Shown: positions 10,438-24,100 of the stretch, piece after piece
How positions within the stretch are numbered: position 1 is the stretch's first letter
Layout of the letters: every line of letters starts with the position of its first letter
Assembly: GCF_001659605.2 (NCBI RefSeq)
Contig: NC_035171.2
Span: 10,856,614 to 10,920,613, forward strand
Origin: Manihot esculenta
Taxonomy: Eukaryota > Streptophyta > Magnoliopsida > Malpighiales > Euphorbiaceae
Reading direction: 5' to 3'
DNA: 64,000 bases
The notes under the pieces: generated by a model
What the model was told of the DNA's origin: nothing
Seen by the model: the letters and a program-made list of their open reading frames with translations, nothing else
The model's database searches: none
Translations under genes and position numbers: made by a program

Positions 10438-13400
10438 TCAAAACAGATGGGGGTATTGCTGGAGCATGGACTCCCGTGTCTCCCAGGTGCATTCTTCAAT
10501 ATTGTGGTGGTTCCAAAGGACTTTCACCATCGGGATTTCCTTGTTCCTCAGCTTTCTGATCTGAGTGTCTAGGATCCGCACTGGCTGTTCTACATAGGTG
10601 AGATCCTCTTGGATCTCTACATCAGGCTCACTAAGAACCTTGCTCGGATCTGACACGTACTTCCGTAACAGAGAAACATGGAAAACCGGATGGATTCTCT
10701 CCATCGAAGCAGGCAAGTCTAGCTTATACGACACATTACCGACCCTCTGAAGCACCTCGAAAGGACCGATGTACCGTGGAGCTAACTTACCCTTCTTCCC
10801 GAACCGAACCACTCCTTTCATAGGAGACACCTTGAGTAAAACCAAATCCCCCTCCTGAAACTCTAGCTGTCTTCTGCGGATATCTGCATAACTCTTCTGC
10901 CGACTAGCAGCAGTCTTGATCCTCTCTCTGATTATGGGTACCACCCTGCTGGTAAGCTCTACTAACTCCGGACCCGCAAGAGTCCTCTCTCCTACTTCCT
11001 CCCAGTAGATAGGTGATCTGCACTTCCTCCCATACAAAGCTTCATATGGAGCCATCCCTATGCTAGCATGATAGCTGTTATTGTAGGCAAACTCCACCAA
11101 AGGTAGATGCTGCCTCCAAGAACCGCCAAAATCTAGCACACACATTCTGAGCATATCCTCTATTGTCTGGATGGTCCTCTCTGACTGTCCGTCAGTCTGT
11201 GGGTGGAAGGCAGTACTGAAGTCTAATCTGGTACCCATAGCGTTCTGCAGACTCCGCCAAAACCTGGAGGTGAACTGGGACCCTCTATCTGACACTATAG
11301 ATACCGGGACCCCATGCAGTCTGACAATCTCATCTACGTACACCTGCGCCAACTTGTCCACAGAGTAACCACTCCTGCCAGGGATGAAGTGAGCAGATTT
11401 GGTGAGTCTGTCCACAATCACCCATATGGAGTCCAATCTGTTGGACGTCGCCGGTAACCCCACTACGAAGTCCATAGCTATATTCTCCCATTTCCACTCT
11501 GGAATCGGTAGTGGATTCAACATTCCAGCCGGCTTCTGATGCTCTAGTTTCACCCTCTGACACACATCGCAGGCTGACACGAACAGTGCCACGTCCTTCT
11601 TCATAGCTGGCCACCAATACACTCTCTTCAGATCCTGATACATCTTGGTGGCTCCAGGGTGAACACTATACCTGGTATTATGGGCTTCCCCCATAATATC
11701 TCCCTTCAGACCAATGTCATCTGGCACACATAATCTGTTCCCGTAGCGGAGGATCCCCTTATCATCAAACTTGAACTCATTACTCTGGCCTGACTGAACC
11801 GTTCTGGCTATCCTGACCAACTCTGGGTCCTCATGCTGTTTCTGAGCTACCTGCTCCAGAAACACGGGTGTCACTCTCATCTGAGCTACTAAGGCACCTG
11901 TGCCAGACAACTCCAACTGTAATCCCTCACTCATAAGTCTGTGGAACTCCTTCACCACCGGCCTCCTCTCTGCTGAAATGTGGGATAGACTGCCGAGTGA
12001 TTTCCGGCTTAGGGCGTCTGCCACAACATTCGCCTTACCCGGATGGTACTGAATCTTGCAATCATAGTCACTCAACAGCTCTACCCATCTCCTCTGCCTC
12101 AAGTTCAGTTCTCTCTGACTCAGGATGTACTGCAGGCTCTTATGATCTGTGAAGATCTCACACTTTACCCCATAAAGGTAATGCCTCCACATCTTGAGTG
12201 CAAAGATCACTGCTGCCATCTCTAGGTCATGTGTGGGGTAATTCAGCTCATGCTTCTTCAGCTGCCTAGAAGCATAAGCGATCACCCTCTCATTTTGCAT
12301 TAGCACACAACCCAGTCCCACACGGGACGCATCACAATATACTGAGAAGTCATCATCACTTTTTGGCAGAGCTAACACCGGTGCTGAAGTCAACCTCCTC
12401 TTAAGCTCCTCAAAGCTTTCCTCACACTGATCGGTCCATATGAACTTCTGATTCTTCTTTGTCAATTTGGTCATAGGAGCAGCAATCTTTGAGAAGTCCT
12501 GAACGAACCTCCTGTAGTAACCTGCTAAACCCAGAAAACTCTTGATCTCGGTCACTGTGGTGGGTCTAGGCCAGTTAGCTACAGCCTCTACCTTCTTGGG
12601 GTCTACTTCAATACCCTGTTCTGACACAATGTGCCCCAAGAATGAAATGCTCCTAAGCCAAAACTCACACTTGGAGAACTTGGCATACAAGCCATGCTCT
12701 CTCAAGGTCTGCAAAACTGTCCTCAGGTGATGGGCATGCTCCTCTGCATTTCTGGAATACACTAAGATATCATCTATGAAGACAATAACGAAGTGATCCA
12801 GATACTGACTGAATACTCTGTTCATGAGGTCCATGAATGTTGCAGGGGCGTTGGTCAACCCAAACGGCATCACAAGGAACTCATAGTGCTCATACCTGGT
12901 CCTGAAAGCGGTCTTCGGTACATCTTCATTCCTTATCCTCAACTGATGGTACCCTGATCTCAGATCTATTTTGGAGAAACAACCTGCTCCTGCTAGCTGG
13001 TCGAATAGATCGTCGATCCTCGGCAAAGGGTACTTGTTCTTGGTAGTGACCTTGTTCAACTGTCTGTAGTCGATACAAAGTCTGAGGGATCCATCCTTCT
13101 TCCTCACAAACAAAACCGGAGCACCCCAAGGTGAAGTACTCGGTCGGATGAAACCCTTATCTACCAACTCTTGCAACTGTTCCTTCAGTTCTTTCAATTC
13201 AGCTGGTGCCATCCTGTAGGGAGGGATAGAGATCGGTCTGGTACCAGGCATTAACTCAATCTCGAACTCTATCTCCCTAGCAGGTGGTAACCCTGGCAGC
13301 TCGTCTGGGAAAACATCTAAGAACTCACTCACCACAGGCACTGAGGCGGGCTCTCTGACAAGACTATCTAACTCCCTCACATGAGCTAGAAACCCCTGAC

Positions 13401-15423
13401 ATCCCCTCCTAAGCAACCTACGAGCCTGAAGAGCTGAGATCAGACCTCTAGGTGTACCCCTCTTGTCTCCTCTGAAGACGACCTCTGACCCATCCTGATC
13501 TCTGAATCTGACTACCTTGTCTCTACAGTCCAAGGTAGCACCATGGGTCGATAACCAATCCATCCCTGGAATGACGTCAAAATCTGTCAAATCTAGAACC
13601 ACGAGGTCGGCGGAAAGGCATCTTCCCTCTATGAAAACTGGACTACATTGGCAGACTGCCTCTGCCACTGACGGGTCACACTTGGGTCCACTGACCCATA
13701 GGGGACACTCTAACCCAGAGACCATCAATCCTACCCTCTCCACGACTCTCGGAGCAATAAAAGAATGAGATGCACCCGGGTCCATTAAGGCATACACATC
13801 AGAACAACCAATGATGAGATTACCTGCCACCACAGTGTTGGATGTGTTGGCCTCCTGCTGAGTCATAGTGAAGATCCGTGCCGGAGCTAATGGACCTTCA
13901 CCTCTGTATCCTGTTGATGAAGAGGCTGACCCTCTCCCTCTGCCTCTGCCACTGGCCTGCGTTGCGGCTGGAGCTACTGGCTGCACCACACTGCCGGAGG
14001 CTGTCTGCTGAGACGGTGCTGCAAAGGCTGCTTTAGGACAATCTCGAGCCAAATGACCCGCCTGTCCGCATCTGAAACATGTGTTTGTCCCTGCCAGACA
14101 TACTCCCTTGTGTGGTCTCCCACATCTCATACATGCTGTAACCTCTGCGCCAGAGCTTGAGCCACTGCCTAAACCCAGACCTGACTTGATCTTGTTCCAG
14201 AACTTATTCTTCTTAGATTTTCTGTGGCCTCTGTCCCACTTCTTACTGCCTGCAACTGCTGCACTCAGAGAAGAAGAGTCTAACCTTTCCCCACCTGGGG
14301 TCTTGGAACCAGAAGATTGTGCCACTGACTGTTTTACCTTCCCCTCAACGATAGCACTAGCCTCCATTCTCCTAGCCATATCCACTATGGCATGGAAACT
14401 CTCCCTCTCTGCTGACTGTATCAAAGAGGAATACCTGGAGTGCAGCCTCATGATATATCTCCTTGACTTCTTTTGATCTGTGTCCAAATTCTGCCCAGCA
14501 TATGGCAACAACTCCAGGAACCTGTCTGTGTACTCCTCCACACTCATCTGTTCAGTCTGCCTCAACTGTTCGAATTCTATCATCTTCTGCTCTCTAGAGC
14601 TCTCAGGGAAAGCCCATCCTGCAAACTCATTTGCGAACTCCCCCCAGGACATACTGTCCGCTCTCGGGTTCACATAGTTCTTAAACCAATCACGTGCCTT
14701 CTTGCACTCCAATGTGAACCCAGCCATCTGAATGGCTCTACTGTCATCAGCCCCTATCTCATCTGTAATAGTCTTGACCCTGCTCAGATACTCAAATGGG
14801 TCATCGCCTGCTCTGTACTGAGGAGCACCCAACTTCATGTAATCGGTCATCTTGACCTTGCTCCCTCCAGATGAGGTAGGTTTGGGTACTTGTGTTTCCG
14901 GGACAGTAGGTACTGGTGGTGGTGGAGGTGCAACATCCCCTGGGGTAGGGTTTGCTGTACTGGTATAGGGAGGTGGAGGTGGGTACATGGGGTACTGAGA
15001 GTATGGTGGGTAGTAAGGTGGGTATGGCATATGTGGAGGATAAGGGCTAAAACTGGGGTAATCCGATGTACCTCCCATCGAATACCCTGGATGGTGTGAA
15101 TAGGGTGGGTAGTGATGTGGCTGGACATAACTCGAGGCCTGAGCGCCTCCTTCTGATTCTCCCATGCCCTCTTCCGGCATGCTCACACCGAGACTGCCAT
15201 CCCTCCTCTGATCTACTTCCATATCCTCAGAAATTCCTCCCTGCACTGTTCCCCTTACTGATCTGCTTCTACCCAGATCCAAAGACCTTCTAGGGTCTCT
15301 AGCTACTCTGTCTCTGTTGGACCTACTGGACATTGCCCTAGGCAAAGCTGAAGGACGGGCATCAGCGCCCTCGTCCTGAGGTGGCACTCCAGTCAATCGT
15401 GCAGATCGACGAGTTCCTCTCAT
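10438..15423 (-). CDS. Element B gag-pol polyprotein with C-terminal chromodomain
   Basis: A single open frame of about 1660 residues. I choose the ATG at 15423 ([10 protein letters not shown]). An upstream in-frame ATG at 15492 adds 23 poorly coding residues, and the related copy D aligns from MRGTR. Order: gag; a CCHC knuckle [14 protein letters not shown] near 14070; aspartic protease [10 protein letters not shown] near 13780; reverse transcriptase with FIDDILVYS near 12770; RNase H with [10 protein letters not shown] near 12330; integrase with an HHCC zinc region near 11600 and the catalytic DDE core ([12 protein letters not shown] near 11290); and a chromodomain ending the protein (ECTWE near 10480), thought to steer integration to marked chromatin. 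No stop or frameshift. Protease D-P-G instead of D-S/T-G is odd but is shared with copy D. Confidence 0.93.
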   Translation of the reverse strand: MRGTRRSARLTGVPPQDEGADARPSALPRAMSSRSNRDRVARDPRRSLDLGRSRSVRGTVQGGISEDMEVDQRRDGSLGVSMPEEGMGESEGGAQASSYVQPHHYPPYSHHPGYSMGGTSDYPSFSPYPPHMPYPPYYPPYSQYPMYPPPPPYTSTANPTPGDVAPPPPPVPTVPETQVPKPTSSGGSKVKMTDYMKLGAPQYRAGDDPFEYLSRVKTITDEIGADDSRAIQMAGFTLECKKARDWFKNYVNPRADSMSWGEFANEFAGWAFPESSREQKMIEFEQLRQTEQMSVEEYTDRFLELLPYAGQNLDTDQKKSRRYIMRLHSRYSSLIQSAERESFHAIVDMARRMEASAIVEGKVKQSVAQSSGSKTPGGERLDSSSLSAAVAGSKKWDRGHRKSKKNKFWNKIKSGLGLGSGSSSGAEVTACMRCGRPHKGVCLAGTNTCFRCGQAGHLARDCPKAAFAAPSQQTASGSVVQPVAPAATQASGRGRGRGSASSSTGYRGEGPLAPARIFTMTQQEANTSNTVVAGNLIIGCSDVYALMDPGASHSFIAPRVVERVGLMVSGLECPLWVSGPKCDPSVAEAVCQCSPVFIEGRCLSADLVVLDLTDFDVIPGMDWLSTHGATLDCRDKVVRFRDQDGSEVVFRGDKRGTPRGLISALQARRLLRRGCQGFLAHVRELDSLVREPASVPVVSEFLDVFPDELPGLPPAREIEFEIELMPGTRPISIPPYRMAPAELKELKEQLQELVDKGFIRPSTSPWGAPVLFVRKKDGSLRLCIDYRQLNKVTTKNKYPLPRIDDLFDQLAGAGCFSKIDLRSGYHQLRIRNEDVPKTAFRTRYEHYEFLVMPFGLTNAPATFMDLMNRVFSQYLDHFVIVFIDDILVYSRNAEEHAHHLRTVLQTLREHGLYAKFSKCEFWLRSISFLGHIVSEQGIEVDPKKVEAVANWPRPTTVTEIKSFLGLAGYYRRFVQDFSKIAAPMTKLTKKNQKFIWTDQCEESFEELKRRLTSAPVLALPKSDDDFSVYCDASRVGLGCVLMQNERVIAYASRQLKKHELNYPTHDLEMAAVIFALKMWRHYLYGVKCEIFTDHKSLQYILSQRELNLRQRRWVELLSDYDCKIQYHPGKANVVADALSRKSLGSLSHISAERRPVVKEFHRLMSEGLQLELSGTGALVAQMRVTPVFLEQVAQKQHEDPELVRIARTVQSGQSNEFKFDDKGILRYGNRLCVPDDIGLKGDIMGEAHNTRYSVHPGATKMYQDLKRVYWWPAMKKDVALFVSACDVCQRVKLEHQKPAGMLNPLPIPEWKWENIAMDFVVGLPATSNRLDSIWVIVDRLTKSAHFIPGRSGYSVDKLAQVYVDEIVRLHGVPVSIVSDRGSQFTSRFWRSLQNAMGTRLDFSTAFHPQTDGQSERTIQTIEDMLRMCVLDFGGSWRQHLPLVEFAYNNSYHASIGMAPYEALYGRKCRSPIYWEEVGERTLAGPELVELTSRVVPIIRERIKTAASRQKSYADIRRRQLEFQEGDLVLLKVSPMKGVVRFGKKGKLAPRYIGPFEVLQRVGNVSYKLDLPASMERIHPVFHVSLLRKYVSDPSKVLSEPDVEIQEDLTYVEQPVRILDTQIRKLRNKEIPMVKVLWNHHNIEECTWETRESMLQQYPHLF

Positions 15424-15678
15424 TCTATCTTCTGAAAAACAGCACATAGTATAAGCAATCATTAGCATCATATGGTTCATGTGGAAACACATGAACCCTC
15501 ATCACATACATAGCATCACATCATAGCATTTATGCACATGCATATCATCATGGCATATCATATCATCATATAGACAGGACTCTACATCCTATCCTAGTGG
15601 ACATGATTTTCCTAGTGTGCTTGACCTTCTAGAACATCTATGAGCCCGACACTCTAGGTCCGACCATATGAACCTAGG

Positions 15679-15690
15679 GCTCTGATACCA
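15679..15690 (-). promoter_or_regulatory. Primer binding site of element B (initiator Met tRNA)
   Basis: On the minus strand TGGTATCAGAGC begins three bases after the 5' LTR end. This is the standard complement of the 3' end of plant initiator-Met tRNA. Confidence 0.9.
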
Positions 15691-15693
15691 CTC

Positions 15694-17893
15694 TGTAACG
15701 ACCCGGAAATCCGACCCGTTACCGGCGCTAGGATCCAGATCGGCTTAAGGCCGCCGGGACCCGTAGCAAGCCTACATACCTCCTGTAAACCTGTGGAATC
15801 CCATACATAATAACATATACATGATCTGTAAAAATTTTTCTTTTCTATTATCCAAGCAAAACCTGTGCATGCACAAAATCATACATAAACCCCACACTGG
15901 AGTCCTCATCAAATACTCCAATGGGGTATCCTTATCATACATATCAGCCTGGATAATCATGGTCATTAACATCATTACTCACTAAACACTCTGTACATAA
16001 TGGGGATTCACACACCTCTAGGTCAAGCACTACTATAATCCTCAATACATCATCAAATCATTCATTACATTACATGGTCATAAATACTCATTACATCATG
16101 TTCATGTCCACTACTATCTATTACAACATACATGACTTAACTTCACTCTAGCCGACTTCCTGATCTATCCTGTACCTGCAACTCTGGGGATAAAGAGAGT
16201 GGGGTGAGCTACTAGAGCCCAGTGAGCAGAATAAAAAAAAACATCAATTTAAATCATGCTTTCATGTATGCGCCATAACACAAACATTTCACAACAAGGA
16301 TGAACTTGTCACCATTTAGCCCCTATCTCTCTTACTTATACATGCCGGGGGCGTAGAGCCGTAGCAGGCACACCCGGACTTCCATAATCTGTCATAGTGC
16401 CAGGGGCGTAGAGCCGTAGCAGGCACACCTGGACTCACATAGGCTATCATGACATACAAGGGCTAATGGATCATTCAACATTCATCCACATCAACAACAA
16501 AGTATGCAATGCAACATATTCGTGAATTCTAATGCAAACAACCTAATATATCTCATGGCATTCATGATGCGTGAATCATGCTAAAACATTTCATTAATTT
16601 GCTTTAAAACTTAAAGTTTATTCCACTCACCTCTGGCTAGCTCTGAAGAGACTCTGAAGCAGCTGGCTCACTGCTGGGGGTCTCGGTTCCTCGGGTCCGA
16701 ACCTACACAGGTGGACTCAAATGAGGGACCAAACATACATGAATATGACTCTAAAATACTCCCCAAAAACCCCCTAAAACATCCTGAAAACCTCACATGA
16801 AAACATGCAAGAAATGGCTGGACAGGGCACCTTCGGCGGCAGGTTCGGCGGCCGAAAGTCCCTCTGCAGCCGAAAGTCATGCAGGTTCGGCGGCACTTTC
16901 GGCGGCCGAACCTCCCAGACAGAGACGAAACTTGAGTTTCGGGGGCAGGCTTCGGCAGCCGAAACTGCCTCCACAAGGGGGTTCGGCGGCCGAAAGTCAC
17001 TTCGGCGGCCGAACCTGTGTTTCTGCCGAAGGGCAGAAACTTGGCTCCCTTGTGTCCACAGCCTCCAAAACGCCTCAAAACATGCATAAACTTATTTCTA
17101 CACATGCATACACATCATACATCACACCTAGGGGTCTCAAACTATAATATACCCCAACTACAACACATTTCCAACATACATTGTTCAAATCACAACATAA
17201 ACCCATAAACCTAACAACAAGCCTAAACATGCATTCTACCCCATCAACTTGCATAAAACTTTCATAAAACATAAAAGAAGCATAGATCGAAGCTTACCTC
17301 TTGAAGATCGAGAGGAAGAACGACCCTAGCTCGGAAAATGGAGGGATTTAGCTCCAAGACTTCCAAGCTCCAAACTTGCTTAAAAACACTCAAAAACTTT
17401 TGTGGAACCTTAAAACTCAAAGAAAATGGTGGGGATTGAAGGAAAAACACAAGATTTGGGAGAGGGAGGTCGGAAGCTTGCTGTGGCTGAAAATGGGAGA
17501 AAACTCTCCCATTTCGGCTAAGTGCCCCTTTTATAGGTGGCTGGCCAGGCCACGTTCGGGGGCCGAAAGTGCCTCCGCATGCATGCAAGGTTCGGCGGCC
17601 GAACTTGGAGTTCGGCGGCCGAACCTGCATTTCCCTCACTCAAAATTTTCGGGCGCCTAAAGTCCCTCCGAAAGCATGCATGTTCGGCGGCCGAACTTCG
17701 GAGTTCGGCGGCCGAACCTGGGTTTTCCTCCAAAGATTTTTCATGCAAAAACTCATTTAATTTCTTACTTAAAAACATGAAATACATGAAAACATTTCAT
17801 AAAATCATAGTTTTACCCTTCTAGAGGTTTCCGACATCCGAGGTCCCACCGGACGGTAGGGATTCCGATACCGGAGTCTAGCCGGGTATTACA
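15694..17893 (-). repeat. Element B LTR, right copy (5' LTR of the minus-strand element)
   Basis: 2200 bp and nearly identical to 8119-10306. Visible differences are a handful of single bases and a short insertion near 17115. It has the same TATA box and palindrome clusters. Confidence 0.93.
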
Positions 17894-17898
17894 AGATT

Positions 17899-19829
17899 CT
17901 ACATAGGCCGGAAACTTCAGGGCGGATGTTGGCATGGTCTGTAGAAATTAGCCCTTACTGTCTAGAGTACCGACCTCGAACAACCATAAAATCCCAAGCT
18001 CTGGCTGACTTCATAGCGGAGTGCGCATTCAATGAGGAGAAAGGAGGATCATCCTCAGAGATATCAAGAAAGGGGGAAGAGAGAGAGCCCCCCCAAGAAT
18101 TTAGCTGGAAGCTGTATGTAGACGGAGCATCAGGTGCTGAGGGTAGTGGCGCTGGGATAATGCTTAAAGGGCTAGAAGGTTTTAAAGTATGTTATGCCTT
18201 GCGTCTAGAATTTACGGATTCTAACAATATGGCCGAATATGAAGCCCTGGTAAATGGAATGTTGGTAGCTTCGGAGGTAGGGGTAACGGACCTCGAGATG
18301 AATAGCGACTCTCAGTTGGTGATCAACCAGGTGACGGGAGTATATCAGGCTAGGGACCCCATCATGCAAAACTATCTTGATAAAGTAAAAACTATAGAAG
18401 CCGAGCTCACGGGTCGGGGAGTTATCGTCAGATTTCAAAGAATACCTCGGGATGAAAATGAGGAAGCAGACCTGCTTAGTCGATTGACCAAAGAGGAGTT
18501 AGAACAGCTTCCCGATGAAGTATATATACAGCATGTCCGTACACCTGCTTTTAAAAAGACAAACACGGTACTACAGGTAGAACAGAGCCCAACTTGGATG
18601 ACCCCATACCTGAGATACTTGGAGGAGGGTGAGCTCCCCGAAGATAAAGATGAAGCCAGAAAGATAGCAGCTCGTGCTGCCAACTACCAAGCAATAAGGG
18701 GAACCTTATACAGAAAAGGGAAGTCCAGCCCATGGCTCCGGTGTGTGAGTCCGGAAGAAGCTGCAAAGGTAATGGAGGAAATACATAGAGGCCTATGTGG
18801 GGCTCACGAGGGAGCAGGGACATTAGCCAACAAAATATTCAGGCAAGGGTACTACTGGCCCACTGTTAAAAAAGAAGCAGAAGAGTTTGTCCGAAGGTGC
18901 GACGTATGTCAGAGATTTGCTAACGCCATCAGAACCCCTGCCACTCCTCAAGCGAGCATATCCAGTCCATGGCCTTTCTCACAATGGGGAATCAACATCC
19001 TGGGACCTTTCCCCAAGACTACGGGGCAAAGGAAATTCGTGGTGGTGGCTGTGGAATACTTCTCGAAATGGCCAGAGGCAGAAGCAATAGCCACAATCAC
19101 AGCTCGCAAGATGATAGATTTCGTATGGGGACATATCATCTGCAGATTTGGCATACCTAGAGTACTTATCTCAGACAACGGCAGACAATTTGACTGCATC
19201 ATTTTCAGAGCCTTCACGACGAACATGGGCATATGGCATAAGTTCTCCTCTGTGGCTCATCCTCAGACTAATGGCCAAACAGAAGTCACTAACAGAGCTA
19301 TCCTTCAAGGATTAAAGAAACGGCTGGATGGCGCAAAGGAGAATTGGGCAGAAGAACTCAATAGCATACTATGGGCACTCCGAACCACTCCCAGAGCACC
19401 CACTAAAGAAACACTGTTTGCACTTGCTTATGGCACAGAAGCCGTAGTCCCAGTTGAATTGCAGATCCCCACTCATCGAGTCCAATTCGTTAGTAAGAAT
19501 ACTAATGAGGATAAGTTAAGAAGCAACCTGGATGCTCTTGAAGAAGTCAGGGAAGAAGCCCAAGTCTGAACTACCGCTTATCAACAACGAGCAGCGAGAT
19601 ATTACAACCAAAAGGTCAGAGAAAGAAGCTTAAAAGTGGGAGATCTGACCTTAAGAAACCTGGAAGCTACAGGAAAAAGAGCGGCCGCGGGCAAGTTAGC
19701 ACCGACCTGGGAAGGTCCTTTCAAGGTGACAAAAGTGGTCAAGCCAGGGGTATACCGAATCGAAGATATGCAAGGAAACCCCGAGCCCCACGCTTGAAAC
19801 ATCCAGCACCTAAAAAGGTATTTCCCTTG
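17899..19829 (+). pseudogene. Element A RNase H / archaeal-like RNase H / integrase, second part
   Basis: Continuation of the element A polyprotein after element B. A second RNase H domain (LYVDGASGAEGSGAG near 18115, NNMAEYEALVNG near 18225, then DSQLV) is the archaeal-type RNase H typical of the Tat lineage. Integrase follows: zinc region HEGAGTLANK...CDVCQ at about 18800-18910, then DDE core with LISDNGRQF near 19170 and HPQTNGQTE near 19260. The frame is open to a TGA at 19567, in a context where CGA (Arg) is expected. Homology continues past it to LKRYFP near 19829, with another TGA near 19795 where Trp is expected. Both look like single transitions. No typical gypsy chromodomain is visible after integrase. 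Confidence 0.88.
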
Positions 19830-20087
19830 AAATATTTGTAAAGAAAAACATTGTATTTTGACAAATATGAGTAAATAAAAATTATTTATACAAATATGAA
19901 TTATCTTTATGAATAACATTCCTCCATGAAAAAGAATAACATTCCTCCATGAAAAAGAAAGAACAGGGCTCAGAAAGATCCCTTGAAACAAGACCTCAGT
20001 TAGGCACAAAACCAGCTGAGATGACGAAGCGACAGTAAGGCCAATGAGCCTGAATCTTGTGCAAACACCTCAAGAAGACACAAAAAA

Positions 20088-20456
20088 CTGCCGGCGGGGC
20101 CCCGAGGTCACCCCGGAACGGCCGGTGAGGATCTTAAAGATGCCTCCCGGAGCATGAAGACCGGGATCCCCTAGAACTCCCGGGAAAACAAAACAAAAAA
20201 CTGCCGGCGGGCCCCGAGGTCACCCCGGAACGGCCGGTGAGGATCTTAAAGATGCCTCCCGGAGCATGAAGACCGAGATCCCCTAGAACTCCCAGGAAAA
20301 CAAAACAAAAAACTGCCGGCGGGCCCCGAGGTCACCCCGGAACGGCCGGTGAGGATCTTAAAGATGCCTCCCGGAGTATGAAGACCGGGATCCCCTAGAA
20401 CTCCCGGGAAAACAAAACAAAAAACTGCCGGCGGGGCCCCGAGGTCACCCCGGAAC
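20088..20456. repeat. 112-bp GC-rich tandem repeat in the 3' region of element A
   Basis: Copies begin at 20088, 20201, 20313 and 20425 (CTGCCGGCGGG...), period 112-113 bp; three are full and the fourth is partial. Each contains GAGGTCACCCCGGAACGGCCGG and CTCCCGGGA-like blocks, so each is rich in small palindromes. It lies between pol and the antisense gene. Confidence 0.9.
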
Positions 20457-21181
20457 AAAAACAGCCAGGGTCTCGTAAAGATCTTCTGAAAACAAAAATG
20501 GTCGGAGAAGGACTTAAGAGCCTCCCAAAATGAAAATTTCCCATATCATATGCAGGGACAACTTATAAAATACAGTTCCGACCTCACAAAAAAGAGAGGA
20601 GCCCAGAGCTACCAAGGTAAAATCAGGTTCCGACCTCCTGAAGAGGTTCGGGGCACAATAGCCAAGAAGCGCCGACCTCGAAATAGACGCTAACGCTAAA
20701 AGTTTGGCTATCGGGCAAAATACCGAGCTCCCAGCTCGGATAGACCTATATTAAGCTCAAGGTCGAGCTCCCAGCTCGGATAGACTTGCAAAGCCCAAGG
20801 TATGAAGGCCAAAACAAAAGGCCGGGCTCCCTCTTTCAAAAGGCTCATAAACGAAGAAACCTGTAAGAGGATAAATGAAGGAGAAAAAGGCTATACTCCA
20901 AAATCAGTTTATCGGGAACAGACATCCAAATTCATAACCAAGAAGGAAAGGCTAAAAGCAAAAAACAGACATGCTAGTCGCCATTAAAAGGTATGAGATT
21001 TGATCTCTCAAGACTATTAGCTAAGAGCTGAGCTCGCAACTTAAGATCAATTCGGAGCTTATGAATGAGAACACGTAGTGTACATTATAAATATGAAAAG
21101 TCGAGATAAATTCCAAGATATATAAAAAATAAGAGCAGTCTAAGAAGAAAACTGATATTTCATTAAAATAGCTGTTACAAT
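20457..21181. other. Untranslated spacer of element A
   Basis: No convincing gene. It contains two near-copies of GAGCTCCCAGCTCGGATAGAC near 20725-20790 and a purine-rich stretch. It may include the 3' untranslated region of the antisense gene that ends at 21182. Confidence 0.5.
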
Positions 21182-24100
21182 TTATCTCTCTGGCGAGGTG
21201 GGAGGATAAATAGTCCTTAAAGGACTTACATTAGTAGGAACATCCTCGCCTACATTATTTCTATTTACAGCCACATCTGAAGAAAGCTCGGTATCCCTTG
21301 GATCAGAGCTCTCAACATTAACAACAGGGGCAACCTCTGACCCAAGGTGGAGGTCCTCCTTCTCAGAGTCAGGGTCATCTTCCTCTGACCCAAGGACTTC
21401 CACGTCCTCCCCCTCTAGCTCGGATCCCTTTGAGGGAGACCCAGCTGGCCGGCATATGTCCCTCCGGCAATCTCCTCGGGGCATAGGGAAATCATCCTCC
21501 CCATACAGCACTGGCTCGCCATCTGAGTCCACTTCGTACTTGCGAAGCTCGGCCAAAGGAGTATCAGGAGCGTGTCTGGCTTCTCTTAAACCGCGATTGT
21601 AGCCGGTCACATACATACGAAAGGCTTTCTTAAGAATAGCCGATTTCATTTCACCAGAAGCCTTATATTCATCGAGATGTGCTTCACAGGCCTCAGCTAC
21701 AAATTCCTTAAACTCAGAAGAGTCCTTATAGTCCTGAAGGTGAGCCTCACAGGCCTGCTCGATCTTCCTTTTCAGCTCGTCAGACTCCTGATACTCCGCT
21801 ATACATTGTTCGCGCACCAGCGAAGCCTTGTCCTCACCATGTTTTACTACCTTGAGCAGGGCTAAACACTTACTTTCCAGGGTCCTGACTTCATGGTTGA
21901 GCTGTTGATGGCGAAGCTTGAGCTCTTCAGCCGATGAAGCCAGGTCTCTGATATGATCAGAGCTCGTACTCAATTCCTGCTCAAGGACCTTCACCCGAGC
22001 TAGGGCCATTTCCTTCTGAGCCTTCACTTCCTTCAGCTGAGCTTGAAGCTCTTCAAAATCAGCCTTTAAGGCCTCATATTGTTGCTGGACCTCAGCTTTT
22101 TGCCTCACGGCCTCATCCCTTTCGCTAAGGGCCTCCGTCATAGAGGACAGCTGCTTCAAAACTTCTTTACAACCAACCTCCACTGCAGCTGCCCTCTCAT
22201 CAGACGCTTTGAGAACCCTGCGAGCCTGAGACAGCTCTGCTTCTAAAGATTTGGTATGCTCTGCTGACTCAGCCGCCTTCTCATCAGCCTTTTTAAAGGC
22301 CTCTAGCGCAGAATGCAACTCCACCTGGAGGGACTGGATCTGCTCCCGAGCGGCTACCAGATTACCCCTCGCGTCATTGGTTGCAGATAAGTTCTCCTCC
22401 AGACGCGCCTCTTCAATCCGGCGGTCTACAGACTCCTGGAGGGAGCGATCACGGACGTCCACCTCCATAAAGAAGCCCATCACCTAGTACGGAAGAACAA
22501 CTGTCAAGAAAAGGAAACAAAGCAAACTGAAAAGAAGTGAAAAAAGTAATTTACCATCAGAAGCATTTCCCTGATCGTGGATCCGAGCTCCTCACGAGAG
22601 CGAGATCGGAAGGATGCTTGCTCCTTGGTAGAGCTGGCTAAGAGACCGGTCAGGGCAAGAAGGCATGGATCCGAGGCCTCTGTGATTCCGCCGAACATTC
22701 GCTCCCGGAGAAGTTCGGCAACAGCACTGGCCGGAGACTCGGAGGTAATGCCTGACGCGTTCAGAACATTGTCAGTAAGAGATAACGAAGGCATAGCAGA
22801 AACACCTTTCTCCTTCCCAATGGGAGGAAGAGCTGGAGAAGATCCTGCAGTAGTCTTGGACTTCTTCCGAGCAGGAGACGGGGCAGATGTTCCGGAGGGG
22901 GCTGGACGCTTGTCCCCGGTCTTTGATGAAATGCCTTCAGATCCCTCAGGCTCAGTCCTCGCAGGGGCAGGGGCATCTTGAGCAGAAACCTCTGAGATTT
23001 GGTCATCTAGGAGGATGATCTCCATCCCTGTCCCAGAGGCCTCCTTGTCTTCAGTAGCAGGGGATTTAGATTTTCCCCTTGGCACACCCCCAGGAGAATG
23101 GGCAATACCCTGCTCCACTTGTTCAGCACCTTGGGTCTGCTCCACTTGTTCAGCACCTTGGGTCTGCTCCACAATAGCTAGGGAGGCTTCCCTCACGACC
23201 TCTGAGGAGGCTGGAGCAGATCTAGACCCTTCAGCAGGCCTCGAAGTTGAGCTCGATCCACCTCGGCTAGACAGTCGAGATGACTTGGTGCTGCGAGAGC
23301 TCGGCTTCAAAGCTCTAGAAGAAGCTTTGGCGGGAGGTCGGCTAACCTTCTTGGAGGAAGCAGCTTGAACCATCTCCGTAGCAATCTCGGTCACTGAACG
23401 CCCATCCCCAAAGGCGTCGAAAATGGCATGCATATTATCCCGAGACAGGACGAAGTTCTTGGGGAACTTGATGTCATCCATTTTTACCTCAGAAGCTGCA
23501 AAAGAAACGAAATTATAAAGAATCAGCATACTTTCCGATATTATGAGCAAAGAAGAAACAGAATAGTCGGACAAGGCATTATACCCGTGTCCCGGATATC
23601 CCTAAGATTGGACGCGAACATACACTTCTCGACGTCATACTTCCTCTCAACGGAAGTCAGTCGAAGCAGCCCGACCTGCTCAATAAGACTCAATTGGGGC
23701 AGCTCGTTGCAACCCGGAAAGATCTCCCCCCAACTTAGATCCACCTCCCACGTTCGGGCGGACCCTAATTTTAACTCCGCCACAAGGAAGTTCTCCACCC
23801 ATCCCTTTATGGAGTCCTTGTACCCCGTGAAAAGAGATAACCCACTACGGGGGGAGAAATAATAGAAATTTTGAACCGCCCTAACCAGACGGAAAAAAGT
23901 GACAAACATACAGGCCGTGGGTGTAAAACCCCAACTCAAGCAGATAGACTCAAAACAGGACATGAACAAAATGGAGTTTGGGGATAACATCCGAGGAGTT
24001 ACCCCGAAGTATTCAAAGACCTCAATAAAGAAAGGGGTAAAAGGAAACGGTAGACCGAATTCTCTCTGCTTCAAGAAAAACACTATACGACGACCCTCTT

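Larger units (their letters stand above)
8119..17893 (-). mobile_element. Element B: intact chromovirus-type (Tekay/Del-like) Ty3/gypsy retrotransposon
   Basis: A complete 9.8-kb element on the minus strand. It has LTRs of 2188 and 2200 bp, AGATT duplications, an initiator-Met tRNA primer site, a polypurine tract, and one uninterrupted gag-pol frame ending in a chromodomain. The LTRs appear to differ by fewer than ten substitutions plus one small indel, so insertion was recent. It landed in the RNase H region of element A. Everything needed for autonomous transposition appears present. The C-terminal chromodomain is the mark of chromoviruses; assignment to Tekay/Del rests on long LTRs, the primer site and overall layout. 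Confidence 0.93.
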
